A DNA stretch of 9,428 nt from DATLFA01 sp039934635 (lineage in GTDB: Bacteria > Actinomycetota > Acidimicrobiia > Acidimicrobiales > WLNW01), in NCBI GenBank assembly GCA_039934635.1, contig JBDTLT010000215.1, positions 1 to 9,428 of the forward strand. Reading direction: 5' to 3'. Each line of letters starts with the position of its first letter. Position 1 is the stretch's first letter. Under the pieces are notes generated by a model. The model did not search any database and was not told where the DNA came from. It saw only the letters and a list, made by a program, of their open reading frames with translations. This document shows positions 1 to 6,597 of the stretch, in pieces. Made by a program: the position numbers and the translations under genes.

Positions 1-289
1 AGCCGGCGAAGGTGCCCGATTGCGGCACGCTCTGACCGATGAGGATCTCGTTGTTCACGATGCCCTTGGTCGGGCTGTAGCCCGAACCACACTTGCTGAG
101 ATCGATGCCGATGGCGGTCAACGGGTCGACGGGTTTGGTCGTCGTCGTCGCACCGACGGTGGTGGGCGTTGCCCCGCCACTGGCGGTCGTCGTCGGCGTG
201 CTCTCGGGCTTGTCGTCCCCGCACGCGGAACCAATCAAGGCCAACGCGACGACTGCCGCGGTGAACTTGCAAATCGACCTGGACCGCAT
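1..289 (-). CDS. Branched-chain amino acid type ABC transporter substrate-binding lipoprotein, N-terminal part
   Basis: This is the extracytoplasmic solute receptor of the adjacent Liv-type transporter; only the first 96 residues are in the window. Residues 1-23 form a lipoprotein signal: basic start (MRSRSICK), hydrophobic core, and lipobox IGSAC with the lipidated cysteine at 23. A low-complexity Thr/Ala/Gly/Pro linker (about 27-53) follows, as is common in actinobacterial lipoproteins. From about residue 76 the sequence (IVNNEILIGQSVPQSGTFAG) matches the first strand of type I periplasmic binding proteins (Peripla_BP_6). The ATG at 289 follows a strong SD (GGGGAGG, 4 nt spacer). It is last in the operon, 38 nt after livM, and has its own good ribosome site, which would suit a receptor made in excess. 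The ligand cannot be told from this fragment. Family call is firm; substrate unknown. Confidence 0.88.
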   Translation of the reverse strand, partial: MRSRSICKFTAAVVALALIGSACGDDKPESTPTTTASGGATPTTVGATTTTKPVDPLTAIGIDLSKCGSGYSPTKGIVNNEILIGQSVPQSGTFAG

Positions 290-293
290 AGGT

Positions 294-300
294 CCTCCCC
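294..300 (-). promoter_or_regulatory. Strong Shine-Dalgarno of the binding-protein gene
   Basis: On the minus strand GGGGAGG lies 4 nt before the ATG at 289. It is the best SD in the operon and fixes the start of the lipoprotein, whose signal peptide begins immediately. The other operon genes rely on weak SDs or coupling. Confidence 0.7.
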
Positions 301-327
301 TCAGCGAATTTGCGCTATCGCTGCAGC

Positions 328-1413
328 TTACCCCGCGGTAACCGCCTCAAACTCGATGTCGTCGGGGGCGGGACCACGGCGCGTGGGAATCCGCGGTCGA
401 ATTTGCACCAACCTGATGCGAATGGTGTGGATCAAGCCCGCCATGCCGCCCGGGTACGCGAACATGATGGCGATCAGCGACGCGCCGTAGATGATCGTCG
501 ACCACGATTTTTCCCGCGGGTCGTCACCGTGGATGCGATCCTCGATGAGCTTCGGTAACCAGACCACGATCAAACCGCCGATCACCGGGCCGACGATCGT
601 GGCGAGCCCGCCGAGTACGAGACCGGTTATCAACGCGATCGAACGATTCAGCGAGTAGCTCGACCCCGAGGCGATATCCGACCGGAACATGAGTAGCGAT
701 CCGGCGATTCCGGCGTAGGCCGAACTGAGCCCGAACGCGACCACCTTGTAGCGCGCGAGGTTGACGCCGCTCACCTCCGCGCCGATCGGATTGTCGCGTA
801 GCGCGATCAGCGCGCGACCGGGCCGGCTGCGAAACAGGTTGCGGGCGACGACGAACAACACCACGGTGATCGAGAGGACAACGAAATAGATCCAGATATG
901 TCGATCGTCTTGACGGTCGAGGTGCGTCCACGCGGGCGGCACGAGACGCTTGCGTCCGAGACGCTTGCCGTTGGTACCCCCGGTGAAGTCGTACTTTTCG
1001 ACCACCTTCGGAAAGATGATCGACAATCCGAGCGTTGCCAGTGCGAGGTAGAGGCCCTTGAGGCGCAACGCGGGGACACCGACGACGACGCCGACCGCAA
1101 AGCAGAGCAGCGCGGCAACGGGGACGGTCGCGAAGAACGACCAATTGTGATCCGCAACGAGTATCGCGGTCGTGAACGCGCCGGTACCCATGAACGCGCT
1201 GTGCCCGAGCGACACCTGGCCCGACAGGCCCGTGACGATGTTGAGGCCCATGACTGCGACCGCGAAGGCCATCGCGTCGCTGAAGAGACCGACGTCGGTT
1301 TGACTCGCACCGAAGGGCAGCCAGATGGCCAGCGCCGCGAACGCAGCCCAACCGATCAACTGGGCGACGCGATACTGCGCGGACCCTTGTTCGAGCGAGA
1401 GGATCGGCTTCAC
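328..1413 (-). CDS. livM: Branched-chain amino acid type ABC transporter permease, LivM family
   Basis: One of the two integral-membrane subunits forming the channel of a HAAT-family importer. The 361 residues contain several hydrophobic segments (about 17-34, 46-62, 94-114, 120-136, 173-190, 222-242, 258-293, 305-325). The LivM hallmark LNIVTGLSGQVSLGHSAFMG sits at 57-76, a GGTNG motif at 145-149, and the cytoplasmic ATPase-contact loop (RALIALRDNPIGAEVSGVNL) at 200-219. The start is GTG at 1413, 4 nt after the livH stop, without a clear SD, so coupled translation is likely. The hydrophilic C-terminal tail after about 333 (Arg/Pro rich, then acidic) is somewhat longer than I expect for the family. 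The closely related urea/amide transporter permease is an alternative, but the GF-H-M gene set favours the general HAAT class. Confidence 0.93.
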   Translation of the reverse strand: MKPILSLEQGSAQYRVAQLIGWAAFAALAIWLPFGASQTDVGLFSDAMAFAVAVMGLNIVTGLSGQVSLGHSAFMGTGAFTTAILVADHNWSFFATVPVAALLCFAVGVVVGVPALRLKGLYLALATLGLSIIFPKVVEKYDFTGGTNGKRLGRKRLVPPAWTHLDRQDDRHIWIYFVVLSITVVLFVVARNLFRSRPGRALIALRDNPIGAEVSGVNLARYKVVAFGLSSAYAGIAGSLLMFRSDIASGSSYSLNRSIALITGLVLGGLATIVGPVIGGLIVVWLPKLIEDRIHGDDPREKSWSTIIYGASLIAIMFAYPGGMAGLIHTIRIRLVQIRPRIPTRRGPAPDDIEFEAVTAG

Positions 1414-1417
1414 CGCG

Positions 1418-2311
1418 TCACACTCGCTCGATCTTGCGCGTGCCGAACAAACCTGACGGCCGCACCAACAGCACCAGGATGATCATCACCAGCGCGGTCG
1501 CCTGCGCGAGTTGGCCGCCGATCTGCTCGACGTAGCCACTCACCATCGTTTCGAACACGGCAACGAGAAGGCCGCCGAGCACGGCGCCCCCGAGGCTGTC
1601 GAATCCCCCGAGCGTCACCGCGGCGAACGAATAGACGAGCACCGGCAGCATCAGATTGGTGTCGAAGGTCGGCGTGCTCGCGGCGCGCAGTGAGCCGGCG
1701 AACGCGCCGAGCGCAGCCGCGAGGCCCCAGCCGATCATCAGCGTGCGCCCGACGCCGATGCCGACCAGTTGCGCGGACTCGCGGTTCGACGCGACGGCAC
1801 GGAACGCGAGACCGATCTTGGTGCGCTTGAGCATGAGGAACAACAGCCCGACGAGGGCCAACAACACCGCCCAGAACCAGATCGTGCGATGGCGAAGCGC
1901 GGCGTCGCTGATCCTGATCGCCTTGGCCGAGTCGGGGAACGGCGAGTCGAACTCCTTCGGTGTCCCCAACCAGATGCGCTGAGCCACGCCCCCGACGACG
2001 AGGAAGAGGCCGAGCGTCACGATCACGACCGACAGCGGGTTGCGCCGTTCGAGCGGGCGTATCAACACCCGCTCGACCACCGCGCCGAACACGAACGACA
2101 GTGCCATCGAGATGATGATCGCCAGCCACGTTGGCAGATTTTGCTCGGACGACAAGACGTAGGCGATGAAGGCGGAGAACATCGCCATCTCGCCCTGCGC
2201 GAAGTTGAGGTGGCCGGTCGACTTGTAGATCAACGCGAGCGCGAGCGCCATCGCGGCGTAGATCGCACCGTTGTCGAAAGCGTCGAAGAGGCGTTGCAGG
2301 AACAGCGTCAT
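1418..2311 (-). CDS. livH: Branched-chain amino acid type ABC transporter permease, LivH family
   Basis: Second membrane permease of the importer, 297 residues. It shows the LivH N-terminal signature NGAIYAAMALALALIYKSTG (14-33) followed by LNFAQGEMAM (35-44), the loop RAVASNRESAQLVGI (171-185) expected to touch the ATPases, TLGGFDSLGGAVLGGL (233-248), and the C-terminal LLVRPSGLFG (281-290). About eight hydrophobic segments can be counted. The frame stays open upstream to 2395, but that extension is antisense-like and overlaps the end of livF; starting at ATG 2311 gives the normal family N-terminus (MTLFLQRLFDAFDNG) and a 7-nt gap after the livF stop. No strong SD is seen, so coupling to livF is likely. 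Confidence 0.94.
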   Translation of the reverse strand: MTLFLQRLFDAFDNGAIYAAMALALALIYKSTGHLNFAQGEMAMFSAFIAYVLSSEQNLPTWLAIIISMALSFVFGAVVERVLIRPLERRNPLSVVIVTLGLFLVVGGVAQRIWLGTPKEFDSPFPDSAKAIRISDAALRHRTIWFWAVLLALVGLLFLMLKRTKIGLAFRAVASNRESAQLVGIGVGRTLMIGWGLAAALGAFAGSLRAASTPTFDTNLMLPVLVYSFAAVTLGGFDSLGGAVLGGLLVAVFETMVSGYVEQIGGQLAQATALVMIILVLLVRPSGLFGTRKIERV

Positions 2312-2318
2312 GTCTGTC

Positions 2319-3035
2319 TCATGTTCCCAGATACGCGCGACGTATCGCGTCGTCCTTGCGCAACTCAACCGCCGTGCCGCTGCGCATGATCTCACCTGTC
2401 TCGAGCACGTAACCGCGGTGCCCGATGGCCAGCGCGAGGTTGGCGTTCTGCTCGACGATCAGCTGTGTGATCTCGTCCGTGCGATTCAACACGGAAAGCC
2501 GCTCGAACAGGCTGCGGATGACCAAGGGCGCGAGGCCCAGCGACGGCTCGTCGAGCAGCAACAGCCTCGGTCGAGACATCAATGCTCGGGCGATCGCGAG
2601 CATCTGCTGCTCGCCGCCCGACAGTTGCCCCGCGACTTGGTCGCGGCGCCGCCCGAGCACGGGGAACGTTTCGAACCAGCGCGCCACGTCACGGGCGATC
2701 TCCGCGCGGTCGCGCCGCAGATAGGCGCCGGCCGCGAGGTTGTCCGCCACCGAGAGCTCAGGGAAGGTGCCTCTGCCCTGCGGCACGTGCGCTACGCCCA
2801 GCCGGGCAACCTGTTCGGGGCGCTTGCCGACGAGCTCGGTCGATCCGAGGCGGATCGAGCCGTGGGTGTTCACCATGCCGCAGATCGCACGGATCGTCGT
2901 CGTCTTGCCGGCACCGTTGGCACCGAGGATCACGACGATCTCGCCTTCGTCGATGCGGAAGTCGATGCCGTGTAGCACCGGCACCGGTCCGTATTGGGCG
3001 CGCACCCCGGTCGCCTCGAGAAGGGCGTCAGCCAC
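2319..3035 (-). CDS. livF: Branched-chain amino acid type ABC transporter ATPase, LivF family
   Basis: Cytoplasmic ATP-hydrolysing subunit, 238 residues from the GTG at 3035. Walker A GANGAGKT is at 38-45, the Q-loop in VPQGRGTFPELSV (Q86), the ABC signature LSGGEQQ at 138-144 and Walker B LLLLDEP at 158-164. The switch position reads VEQN (194-197) instead of a histidine, which is typical of LivF and separates it from LivG. The frame is open to 3113, but the extra 26 residues lie over livG; the GTG at 3035 has a GAGAG SD-like run 7 nt upstream and gives the usual family N-terminus. The start overlaps the livG stop by 8 nt (GTGGCTGA), a classic coupling arrangement. Confidence 0.95.
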   Translation of the reverse strand: MADALLEATGVRAQYGPVPVLHGIDFRIDEGEIVVILGANGAGKTTTIRAICGMVNTHGSIRLGSTELVGKRPEQVARLGVAHVPQGRGTFPELSVADNLAAGAYLRRDRAEIARDVARWFETFPVLGRRRDQVAGQLSGGEQQMLAIARALMSRPRLLLLDEPSLGLAPLVIRSLFERLSVLNRTDEITQLIVEQNANLALAIGHRGYVLETGEIMRSGTAVELRKDDAIRRAYLGT

Positions 3036-3819
3036 GGCGGCTCTCGCTTTCGGGCGCACCCAGATACGCCTCGATGACCGCGGGGTCGGTCTGCACGATC
3101 GCCGGCCGGCCATCGGCGATCTTCTTGCCGAAATCGAGCACCACCACCTTGTCGGAGATGCTCATCACCATTGCCATGTGGTGCTCGACGAGCAGCACCG
3201 TCAGGTCGTAGCGGGCGCGCAACGCTCGCAGCTGTTCGCCGAGCTCGGCCACCTCGCGATGAGTCAGCCCGCTCGCGGGCTCGTCGAGGATGAGGAACTT
3301 GGGCCGGGCGGCCAGCGCCCTCGCGATCTCGATGCGTTTGAGCGTCCCGAAGGGCAACCCGGCCGCGGGACGAAACGCGTGCGCGGCCAAGTCGAGTTCC
3401 TCGAGCAGCTCATAACTGTCCTCGCGCAACCGCCGCTCCTCGGTCCAGTTGCCAAGACGCAGAGCCGACCGGACGACGCCGACGTGAGAGCGTGAGTGTG
3501 CGCCGACCATCACGTTTTCGAGGACCGTGAGCCCCGGCCACAACGCGAGATTCTGAAACGTTCGAGCGATGCCGACTCGGGCGATGCGGTGCGCCGGCAC
3601 GGTCAACAGGTCGTGACCGTCGAAGGTGATGTGTCCGGATGTCGGTTCGTACAGGCGCGAGATCACGTTGAACAGCGTGGTCTTGCCTGCTCCGTTGGGC
3701 CCGATGAGGCCGGCGATCTGACCTCGTTCCACCCCGAACGACAAACCGTCGAGCGCGACGATGCCACCGAAGGTGACCGACACGGAGTCGACGCTCAAGA
3801 GGGGCATCGAGTCAGCCAT
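3028..3819 (-). CDS. livG: Branched-chain amino acid type ABC transporter ATPase, LivG family
   Basis: First gene of the operon and the second cytoplasmic ATPase, 263 residues. Walker A GPNGAGKT is at 40-47, Q-loop RTFQN (Q89), Walker B FLILDEP at 175-181 and the switch histidine in VEHHM (H213). The signature region reads LPFGTLKRIEIARAL (155-169) instead of LSGGQ; LivG proteins characteristically carry a divergent LPYG/LPFG form here. The C-terminal ADGRPAIVQTDPAVIEAYLG (about 235-254) is also a LivG hallmark. The start is ATG 3819 (MADSMPLL), without an SD; an in-frame ATG four codons later is an alternative. The start codon overlaps the stop of an 11-codon upstream ORF by 8 nt. Confidence 0.94.
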   Translation of the reverse strand: MADSMPLLSVDSVSVTFGGIVALDGLSFGVERGQIAGLIGPNGAGKTTLFNVISRLYEPTSGHITFDGHDLLTVPAHRIARVGIARTFQNLALWPGLTVLENVMVGAHSRSHVGVVRSALRLGNWTEERRLREDSYELLEELDLAAHAFRPAAGLPFGTLKRIEIARALAARPKFLILDEPASGLTHREVAELGEQLRALRARYDLTVLLVEHHMAMVMSISDKVVVLDFGKKIADGRPAIVQTDPAVIEAYLGAPESESRRG

Positions 3820-3847
3820 GATCGAAAGGGCGGGTCGTGTCGGTCAT
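3812..3847 (-). other. Candidate 11-codon leader ORF overlapping the livG start
   Basis: An ATG at 3847 opens MTDTTRPFDHG and stops at a TGA (3814-3812) lying inside the first codons of livG, giving an ATGGCTGA overlap. The livG/livF junction has the same layout (GTGGCTGA). The peptide is not rich in Leu, Ile or Val, so a classical attenuator peptide is not suggested; reinitiation coupling would be its likeliest role if real. It has no SD of its own. So short an ORF could be chance. Confidence 0.25.
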
Positions 3848-3864
3848 GATCGTGCGGTCATCAC
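3844..3864 (-). other. Candidate 6-codon leader ORF, first of the livG leader chain
   Basis: GTG 3864 immediately followed by ATG 3861 opens a 5-6 codon ORF (MMTARS or MTARS) whose TGA overlaps the next mini-ORF's ATG as ATGA (3847-3844). It is the only start in the livG leader with a purine-rich SD candidate ahead of it (3873-3881). Chance is a serious alternative at this length. Confidence 0.2.
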
Positions 3865-3872
3865 CAGGGCCG

Positions 3873-3881
3873 TCCCCCTTT
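3873..3881 (-). promoter_or_regulatory. SD-like purine run in the livG leader
   Basis: On the minus strand AAAGGGGGA lies 8 nt before the GTG at 3864 and 11 nt before the ATG at 3861, but more than 50 nt before livG itself. It would serve the first mini-ORF rather than livG directly. Confidence 0.3.
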
Positions 3882-3888
3882 GGTTCGG

Positions 3889-3894
3889 ACCGTA
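3889..3894 (-). promoter_or_regulatory. Possible -10 box of the liv operon
   Basis: TACGGT on the minus strand fits the actinobacterial TAnnnT -10 pattern and would place transcription start near 3881-3882, just at the purine run of the leader. No convincing -35 box lies 16-18 nt upstream, so the assignment is weak. It lies in the 99-bp gap between livG and the upstream J-domain gene, where an operon promoter would be expected. Confidence 0.3.
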
Positions 3895-3918
3895 GCAGAT
3901 CCATGCACACGCACACCT

Positions 3919-4455
3919 CTATGGTGCACGCACCAGTCGCGCGAGTTCACGGACGACGTCGTCGATGTTGGGGGCCGGCAGCGCGCCCAATTGATCGAGA
4001 GTGAATTCGACCGTGCTCGGCTGTGTCGGATCCGCAGGGGCGCGCACCTCGACCACGAGCCGGCCCGTACCGAGGTCGTCGTGCAGGTCACCGACGAGCA
4101 TTCCGGCCGAGGCATCGGCCACCACCACTTCGGCCACCGCGCCGAGCGCGCGCCACAACCGATCGAACACCTCACCAGTGGGTGCGACCAGAACCAACCC
4201 CTCGTCCTCACCGGGAGCGGCGATACGCACCTCGAAGTCGGCGCTCGAGGCCACCCGGTCGCCGTTCGGTGCATACCGCCGTGCCAGCACGGCCATCGCA
4301 TCGTTGAGCGACGCCGCGGGCTCGAAGGACCCACCGGCGTCGGGGTGCGCGAACCGAATCTTCGTCCGGTACGCATGGCGGATCTCTGCCCACGAACTGG
4401 TCTCGTCGAGACCCAGCAGCCGCAACGCCTGATCCGGTGTCATCACCGCCATCAT
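3919..4455 (-). CDS. Small J-domain (DnaJ-like) protein of unknown role
   Basis: About 178 residues. The N-terminal 60 form a J domain: TPDQALRLLGLDETSSWAEI, then AYRTKIRFAHPDAGG with the obligatory HPD motif at 37-39, then a helix (LNDAMAVLARRYAP). J domains stimulate the ATPase of an Hsp70 (DnaK) partner. There is no Gly/Phe region, zinc finger or DnaJ C-terminal domain, so this is a class III-type co-chaperone. Residues from about 70 to the end are a soluble alpha/beta-looking domain (FEVRIAAP, LVLVAPTGEVFDRLWRALG, RLVVEVRAP, IDDVVRELARLV) that I do not recognise. The start is uncertain: ATG 4455, 4452 or 4443 are all possible, and 4443 gives the cleanest family N-terminus (MTPDQALRLLGL). 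None has an SD. The open frame continues upstream to 4911 only as antisense of the ligase gene. The gene is divergent from the acyl-CoA synthetase and 99 bp upstream of livG on the same strand. Confidence 0.82.
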   Translation of the reverse strand: MMAVMTPDQALRLLGLDETSSWAEIRHAYRTKIRFAHPDAGGSFEPAASLNDAMAVLARRYAPNGDRVASSADFEVRIAAPGEDEGLVLVAPTGEVFDRLWRALGAVAEVVVADASAGMLVGDLHDDLGTGRLVVEVRAPADPTQPSTVEFTLDQLGALPAPNIDDVVRELARLVRAP

Positions 4456-4470
4456 GGCAGTGTTTGCGCC

Positions 4471-5985
4471 ATGTCGATGCTCGAGAAGCTCGTGCGGGCC
4501 CCCGACGCGTACGCCGTCGAGGACGCCCACCGGCAACGAAGCTGGTCGTCGCTGTGGGACCGGGCCACACGCATCGCGCATTTCATGATCGACGATCTCC
4601 AACTCGCGCCGGGCGATCACGTTGCGTCGCTGCAGGGGAACAATGTCGAGTTCTACGAGCTCGTCCTCGCGACGATGTTCAGCGGCGTGTGGCTCGTACC
4701 GGTCAACACGCATCTGACCGCCGAAGAGGTCGCCTACATACTCGACGACGCGGGCGCGAAGGCGGTGTTCGCCGACGACTCTCATGCAGCGCTGGCGCGG
4801 GCAAGCACAACAGTTGCGATCATCGGTATCGGCGACGAGCTCGACCGTCACGTCGCCGGCGCGGGTGATGCACCGTTCGACCTCGACGGGCCTACTGGTG
4901 GGCGCATGCACTACACGAGTGGCACGACCGGTCGCCCGAAAGGGGTCAAGCGCGCGCTGCCACCGACGATCCGCGGGTATCTCGATCTGCTCTCACGGCT
5001 CGGTACTTCGATGCGACTCGACGGCAGTGGCCCGCACCTGTTGACCGGCCCCCACTATCACGCGGCGGTGAGCGGCTACGCGCTCTACGACTTGGTCAAC
5101 GGCGGGCCGATCGTGATGATGCCGCGGTTCGATGCCTCGTCGGTGCTGCGCCTCATCGACGAACGCGCGATCGCGCATACGCATCTCGTGCCGACGATGT
5201 TCGTACGACTGCTGCGCCTACCCGAAGTGACACGACACGCATTCGATCCGTCGCCGATGTCGTTGGTGCTCCACGGTGCGGCGCCGATCTCACCGACGAC
5301 CAAGCGGGCGATGATCGACTGGTGGGGGCCGCGCCTCGTCGAATACTGGGGCACCAGTGAGGGCGGCACGTTCACGATGATCGACTCCGCCGAATGGCTG
5401 GCGCGTCCCGGGTCGGTCGGGCGCGCGTTGTCCGGCGTCGAGGTGTTCGCGGTCGACGACGATGGCCGGCGCCTCGGACCCGACGAAGTCGGCACGTTGT
5501 ATTGCCGCGCCGGTGATGCACCGCGCCCGTTCCGCTATCACGGCGCGCCCGAGAAGACCGAAGCGAGTTACCTCGCGCCCGCCACATTCACCATGGGCGA
5601 CATGGGCCGCGTCGACGCCGACGGCTACGTGTTCCTCACCGACCGTGCGACCAACATGATCATCAGCGGGGGAGTGAACATCTACCCCGCAGAGGTCGAG
5701 CACGTGCTGTCCGACCATCCGGCGGTCGTCGACGTCGCGGTGTTCGGTGTCCCCGACGAAGAGTGGGGCGAATCCGTGAAGGCCGCGATCGAGTTGCGTG
5801 CCGGTGTCGCGCCTTCCGACGACTTGGCACGCGAGTTGATCGCATTCGCCCGTGAGCGACTCGCGTCGTACAAGGTGCCGCGCACGATCGACTTCGAAGA
5901 ACGCCTGCCGCGACTCGATACCGGCAAGATCCTCACGCGTCAGCTGCGCGACCCGTACTGGCGCGATCGCGACCGGTCGATCTGA
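4471..5985 (+). CDS. Acyl-CoA synthetase (AMP-forming, FadD-like ANL family)
   Basis: Activates a carboxylic acid to its CoA thioester via an acyl-adenylate, in the cytoplasm; 504 residues, normal for the family. The P-loop-like motif YTSGTTGRPKG is at 148-158, YWGTSEGG (adenine/Mg site, E297) at 292-299, GDMGR with the ribose-binding Asp (D377) at 376-380, the hinge region DRATNMIISGGVNIYPAEVE at 391-410, and the catalytic lysine in TGKI (K486). All key residues are present. The start is ATG 4471 (MSMLEKLV); the frame is open far upstream to 3880 but that is antisense of the J-domain gene. There is no SD; a CAGTGT hexamer 7 nt upstream might be the -10 of a leaderless transcript. It lacks the long insertions of long-chain FadD15-type enzymes and resembles mycobacterial FadD proteins that handle fatty, bile-acid or aromatic acids. 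The substrate cannot be read from sequence. Confidence 0.92.
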   Translation: MSMLEKLVRAPDAYAVEDAHRQRSWSSLWDRATRIAHFMIDDLQLAPGDHVASLQGNNVEFYELVLATMFSGVWLVPVNTHLTAEEVAYILDDAGAKAVFADDSHAALARASTTVAIIGIGDELDRHVAGAGDAPFDLDGPTGGRMHYTSGTTGRPKGVKRALPPTIRGYLDLLSRLGTSMRLDGSGPHLLTGPHYHAAVSGYALYDLVNGGPIVMMPRFDASSVLRLIDERAIAHTHLVPTMFVRLLRLPEVTRHAFDPSPMSLVLHGAAPISPTTKRAMIDWWGPRLVEYWGTSEGGTFTMIDSAEWLARPGSVGRALSGVEVFAVDDDGRRLGPDEVGTLYCRAGDAPRPFRYHGAPEKTEASYLAPATFTMGDMGRVDADGYVFLTDRATNMIISGGVNIYPAEVEHVLSDHPAVVDVAVFGVPDEEWGESVKAAIELRAGVAPSDDLARELIAFARERLASYKVPRTIDFEERLPRLDTGKILTRQLRDPYWRDRDRSI

Positions 5986-5996
5986 CGATCGGTCGG
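5973..5996 (+). terminator. Possible hairpin at the 3' end of the acyl-CoA synthetase gene
   Basis: CCGGTCGAT (5973-5981) can pair with ATCGGTCGG (5988-5996) in a 9-bp stem with two G-U wobbles and a 6-nt loop containing the stop codon. It sits at the edge of the 31-bp gap between two convergent genes, where a terminator is expected, but there is no U-tract. It may be only a weak pausing hairpin. Confidence 0.3.
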
Positions 5997-6016
5997 AACG
6001 AAGCGAGGTCGAGCGA

Positions 6017-6490
6017 TCAGCGAAGATCGACGCCGCGTTGACGGCGAGCCGACGCGAGCGCGGCATCGGCGCGGGCCGACGCATGGAAGAGACCGTGACC
6101 GTCCTGGCGCATGGCCCACCCGATCGCAGCCACGATGCCGGCGGCGCGCAGGGCGTCGTCGACGCGCCGCACGCGCTGTTGCCCGATGAGGACCGACTCG
6201 AGCGGCATCAGTACGAGTGCGAATTCGGTTTCGCTCAGAATGCCGATCACGTCGGTCGAAGCCATCTCGGCCGCGAGGACCTGCAGTGCTGCCCGGCGCT
6301 GCTCGACCGAGGGCGTCGTCAACGCGATGCTCACGACCGCGGCACCGAAGCGATGTGCGGCGCACTGCCGCTCTTGCTCCTCGACGGCCGTCTTCCAGGC
6401 GTCGAGATCCGCGGCCACCACTGGGCCGCCCGAGATCATCGGATCGGCGGCGGTGGTCTCGGTCGCTCGGGGTCCTTGGTCGTTCATCAT
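6017..6490 (-). CDS. Small protein resembling a degenerate GGDEF domain
   Basis: 157 residues from ATG 6490 (a second ATG follows at 6487). After about 25 disordered-looking residues comes a helix (DLDAWKTAVEEQERQCAAHR, 28-47), then the strand AAVVSIALTTP (50-60), helix SVEQRRAALQVLAAEM, VIGILSETEFALVLMPLES (81-99), RRVDDALRAAGIVAAIGWAM (108-127) and ADAALASARRQRG (141-153). The order and the ending (IGWA..., ADAAL..AR) look like a GGDEF/nucleotide-cyclase fold. The GGDEF site reads SETEF (86-90) and the first-strand metal-binding Asp is absent, so diguanylate cyclase activity is unlikely; a GTP/c-di-GMP sensing or structural role is possible. The 32-residue upstream extension in the open frame runs into the palindromic region and was not used. 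No SD. It is divergent from the gene at 6677 and convergent with the acyl-CoA synthetase gene. Confidence 0.72.
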   Translation of the reverse strand: MMNDQGPRATETTAADPMISGGPVVAADLDAWKTAVEEQERQCAAHRFGAAVVSIALTTPSVEQRRAALQVLAAEMASTDVIGILSETEFALVLMPLESVLIGQQRVRRVDDALRAAGIVAAIGWAMRQDGHGLFHASARADAALASARRQRGVDLR

Positions 6491-6528
6491 GCGATCTACG
6501 CCAGAGTTTCGCTTGTCCGTTCGGCAGC

Positions 6529-6540
6529 GGGGTGCACCCC
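6529..6540. repeat. Perfect 12-bp palindrome GGGGTGCACCCC
   Basis: A perfect dyad 38 bp upstream of the ATG at 6490, in a place where a repressor or activator site for the minus-strand gene would be expected. No known operator was recognised. Confidence 0.45.
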
Positions 6541-6551
6541 ACGAGAATTCA

Positions 6552-6584
6552 GGGAAATCGTCACGAGCCTGCAATCGAATTCCC
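6552..6584. repeat. Imperfect inverted repeat in the divergent region
   Basis: GGGAAATCG (6552-6560) and CGAATTCCC (6576-6584) are inverted copies with one mismatch in nine, 15 bp apart. It is one of several dyads in this gap; alone it would be weak. Confidence 0.35.
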
Positions 6585-6595
6585 ACGTTGCGTGG
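6583..6595. repeat. Short inverted repeat CCACG-TTG-CGTGG
   Basis: A perfect 5-bp dyad with a 3-bp centre, between the repeat at 6552-6584 and the larger palindrome at 6598-6637. It is short enough to arise by chance in GC-rich DNA. Confidence 0.3.
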
Positions 6596-6597
6596 CT

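Noticed and set aside
1410..2129. 239-codon minus-strand ORF inside livH
   Set aside because: It is another frame of livH, whose own frame has clear permease motifs throughout.
3922..3935. TGGTGC/GCACCA inverted repeat near the end of the J-domain gene
   Set aside because: It lies mostly in coding sequence, is short, and is not placed well for either a terminator or a livG operator.
3880..4470. In-frame upstream extension of the acyl-CoA synthetase, making a 701-residue protein
   Set aside because: The extra 197 residues are antisense to the J-domain gene, look like Arg/His-rich shadow sequence, and the family length fits a start at 4471.
4456..4911. N-terminal extension of the J-domain protein, making 330 residues
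   Set aside because: It is antisense to the acyl-CoA synthetase gene and has no family similarity; the J domain begins naturally near 4443-4455.
5997..6016. Repetitive-looking purine-rich stretch between convergent genes (GAAGCGAG, GAGCGATC)
   Set aside because: It is too short and irregular to call a repeat element, and no second copy was seen in the window.
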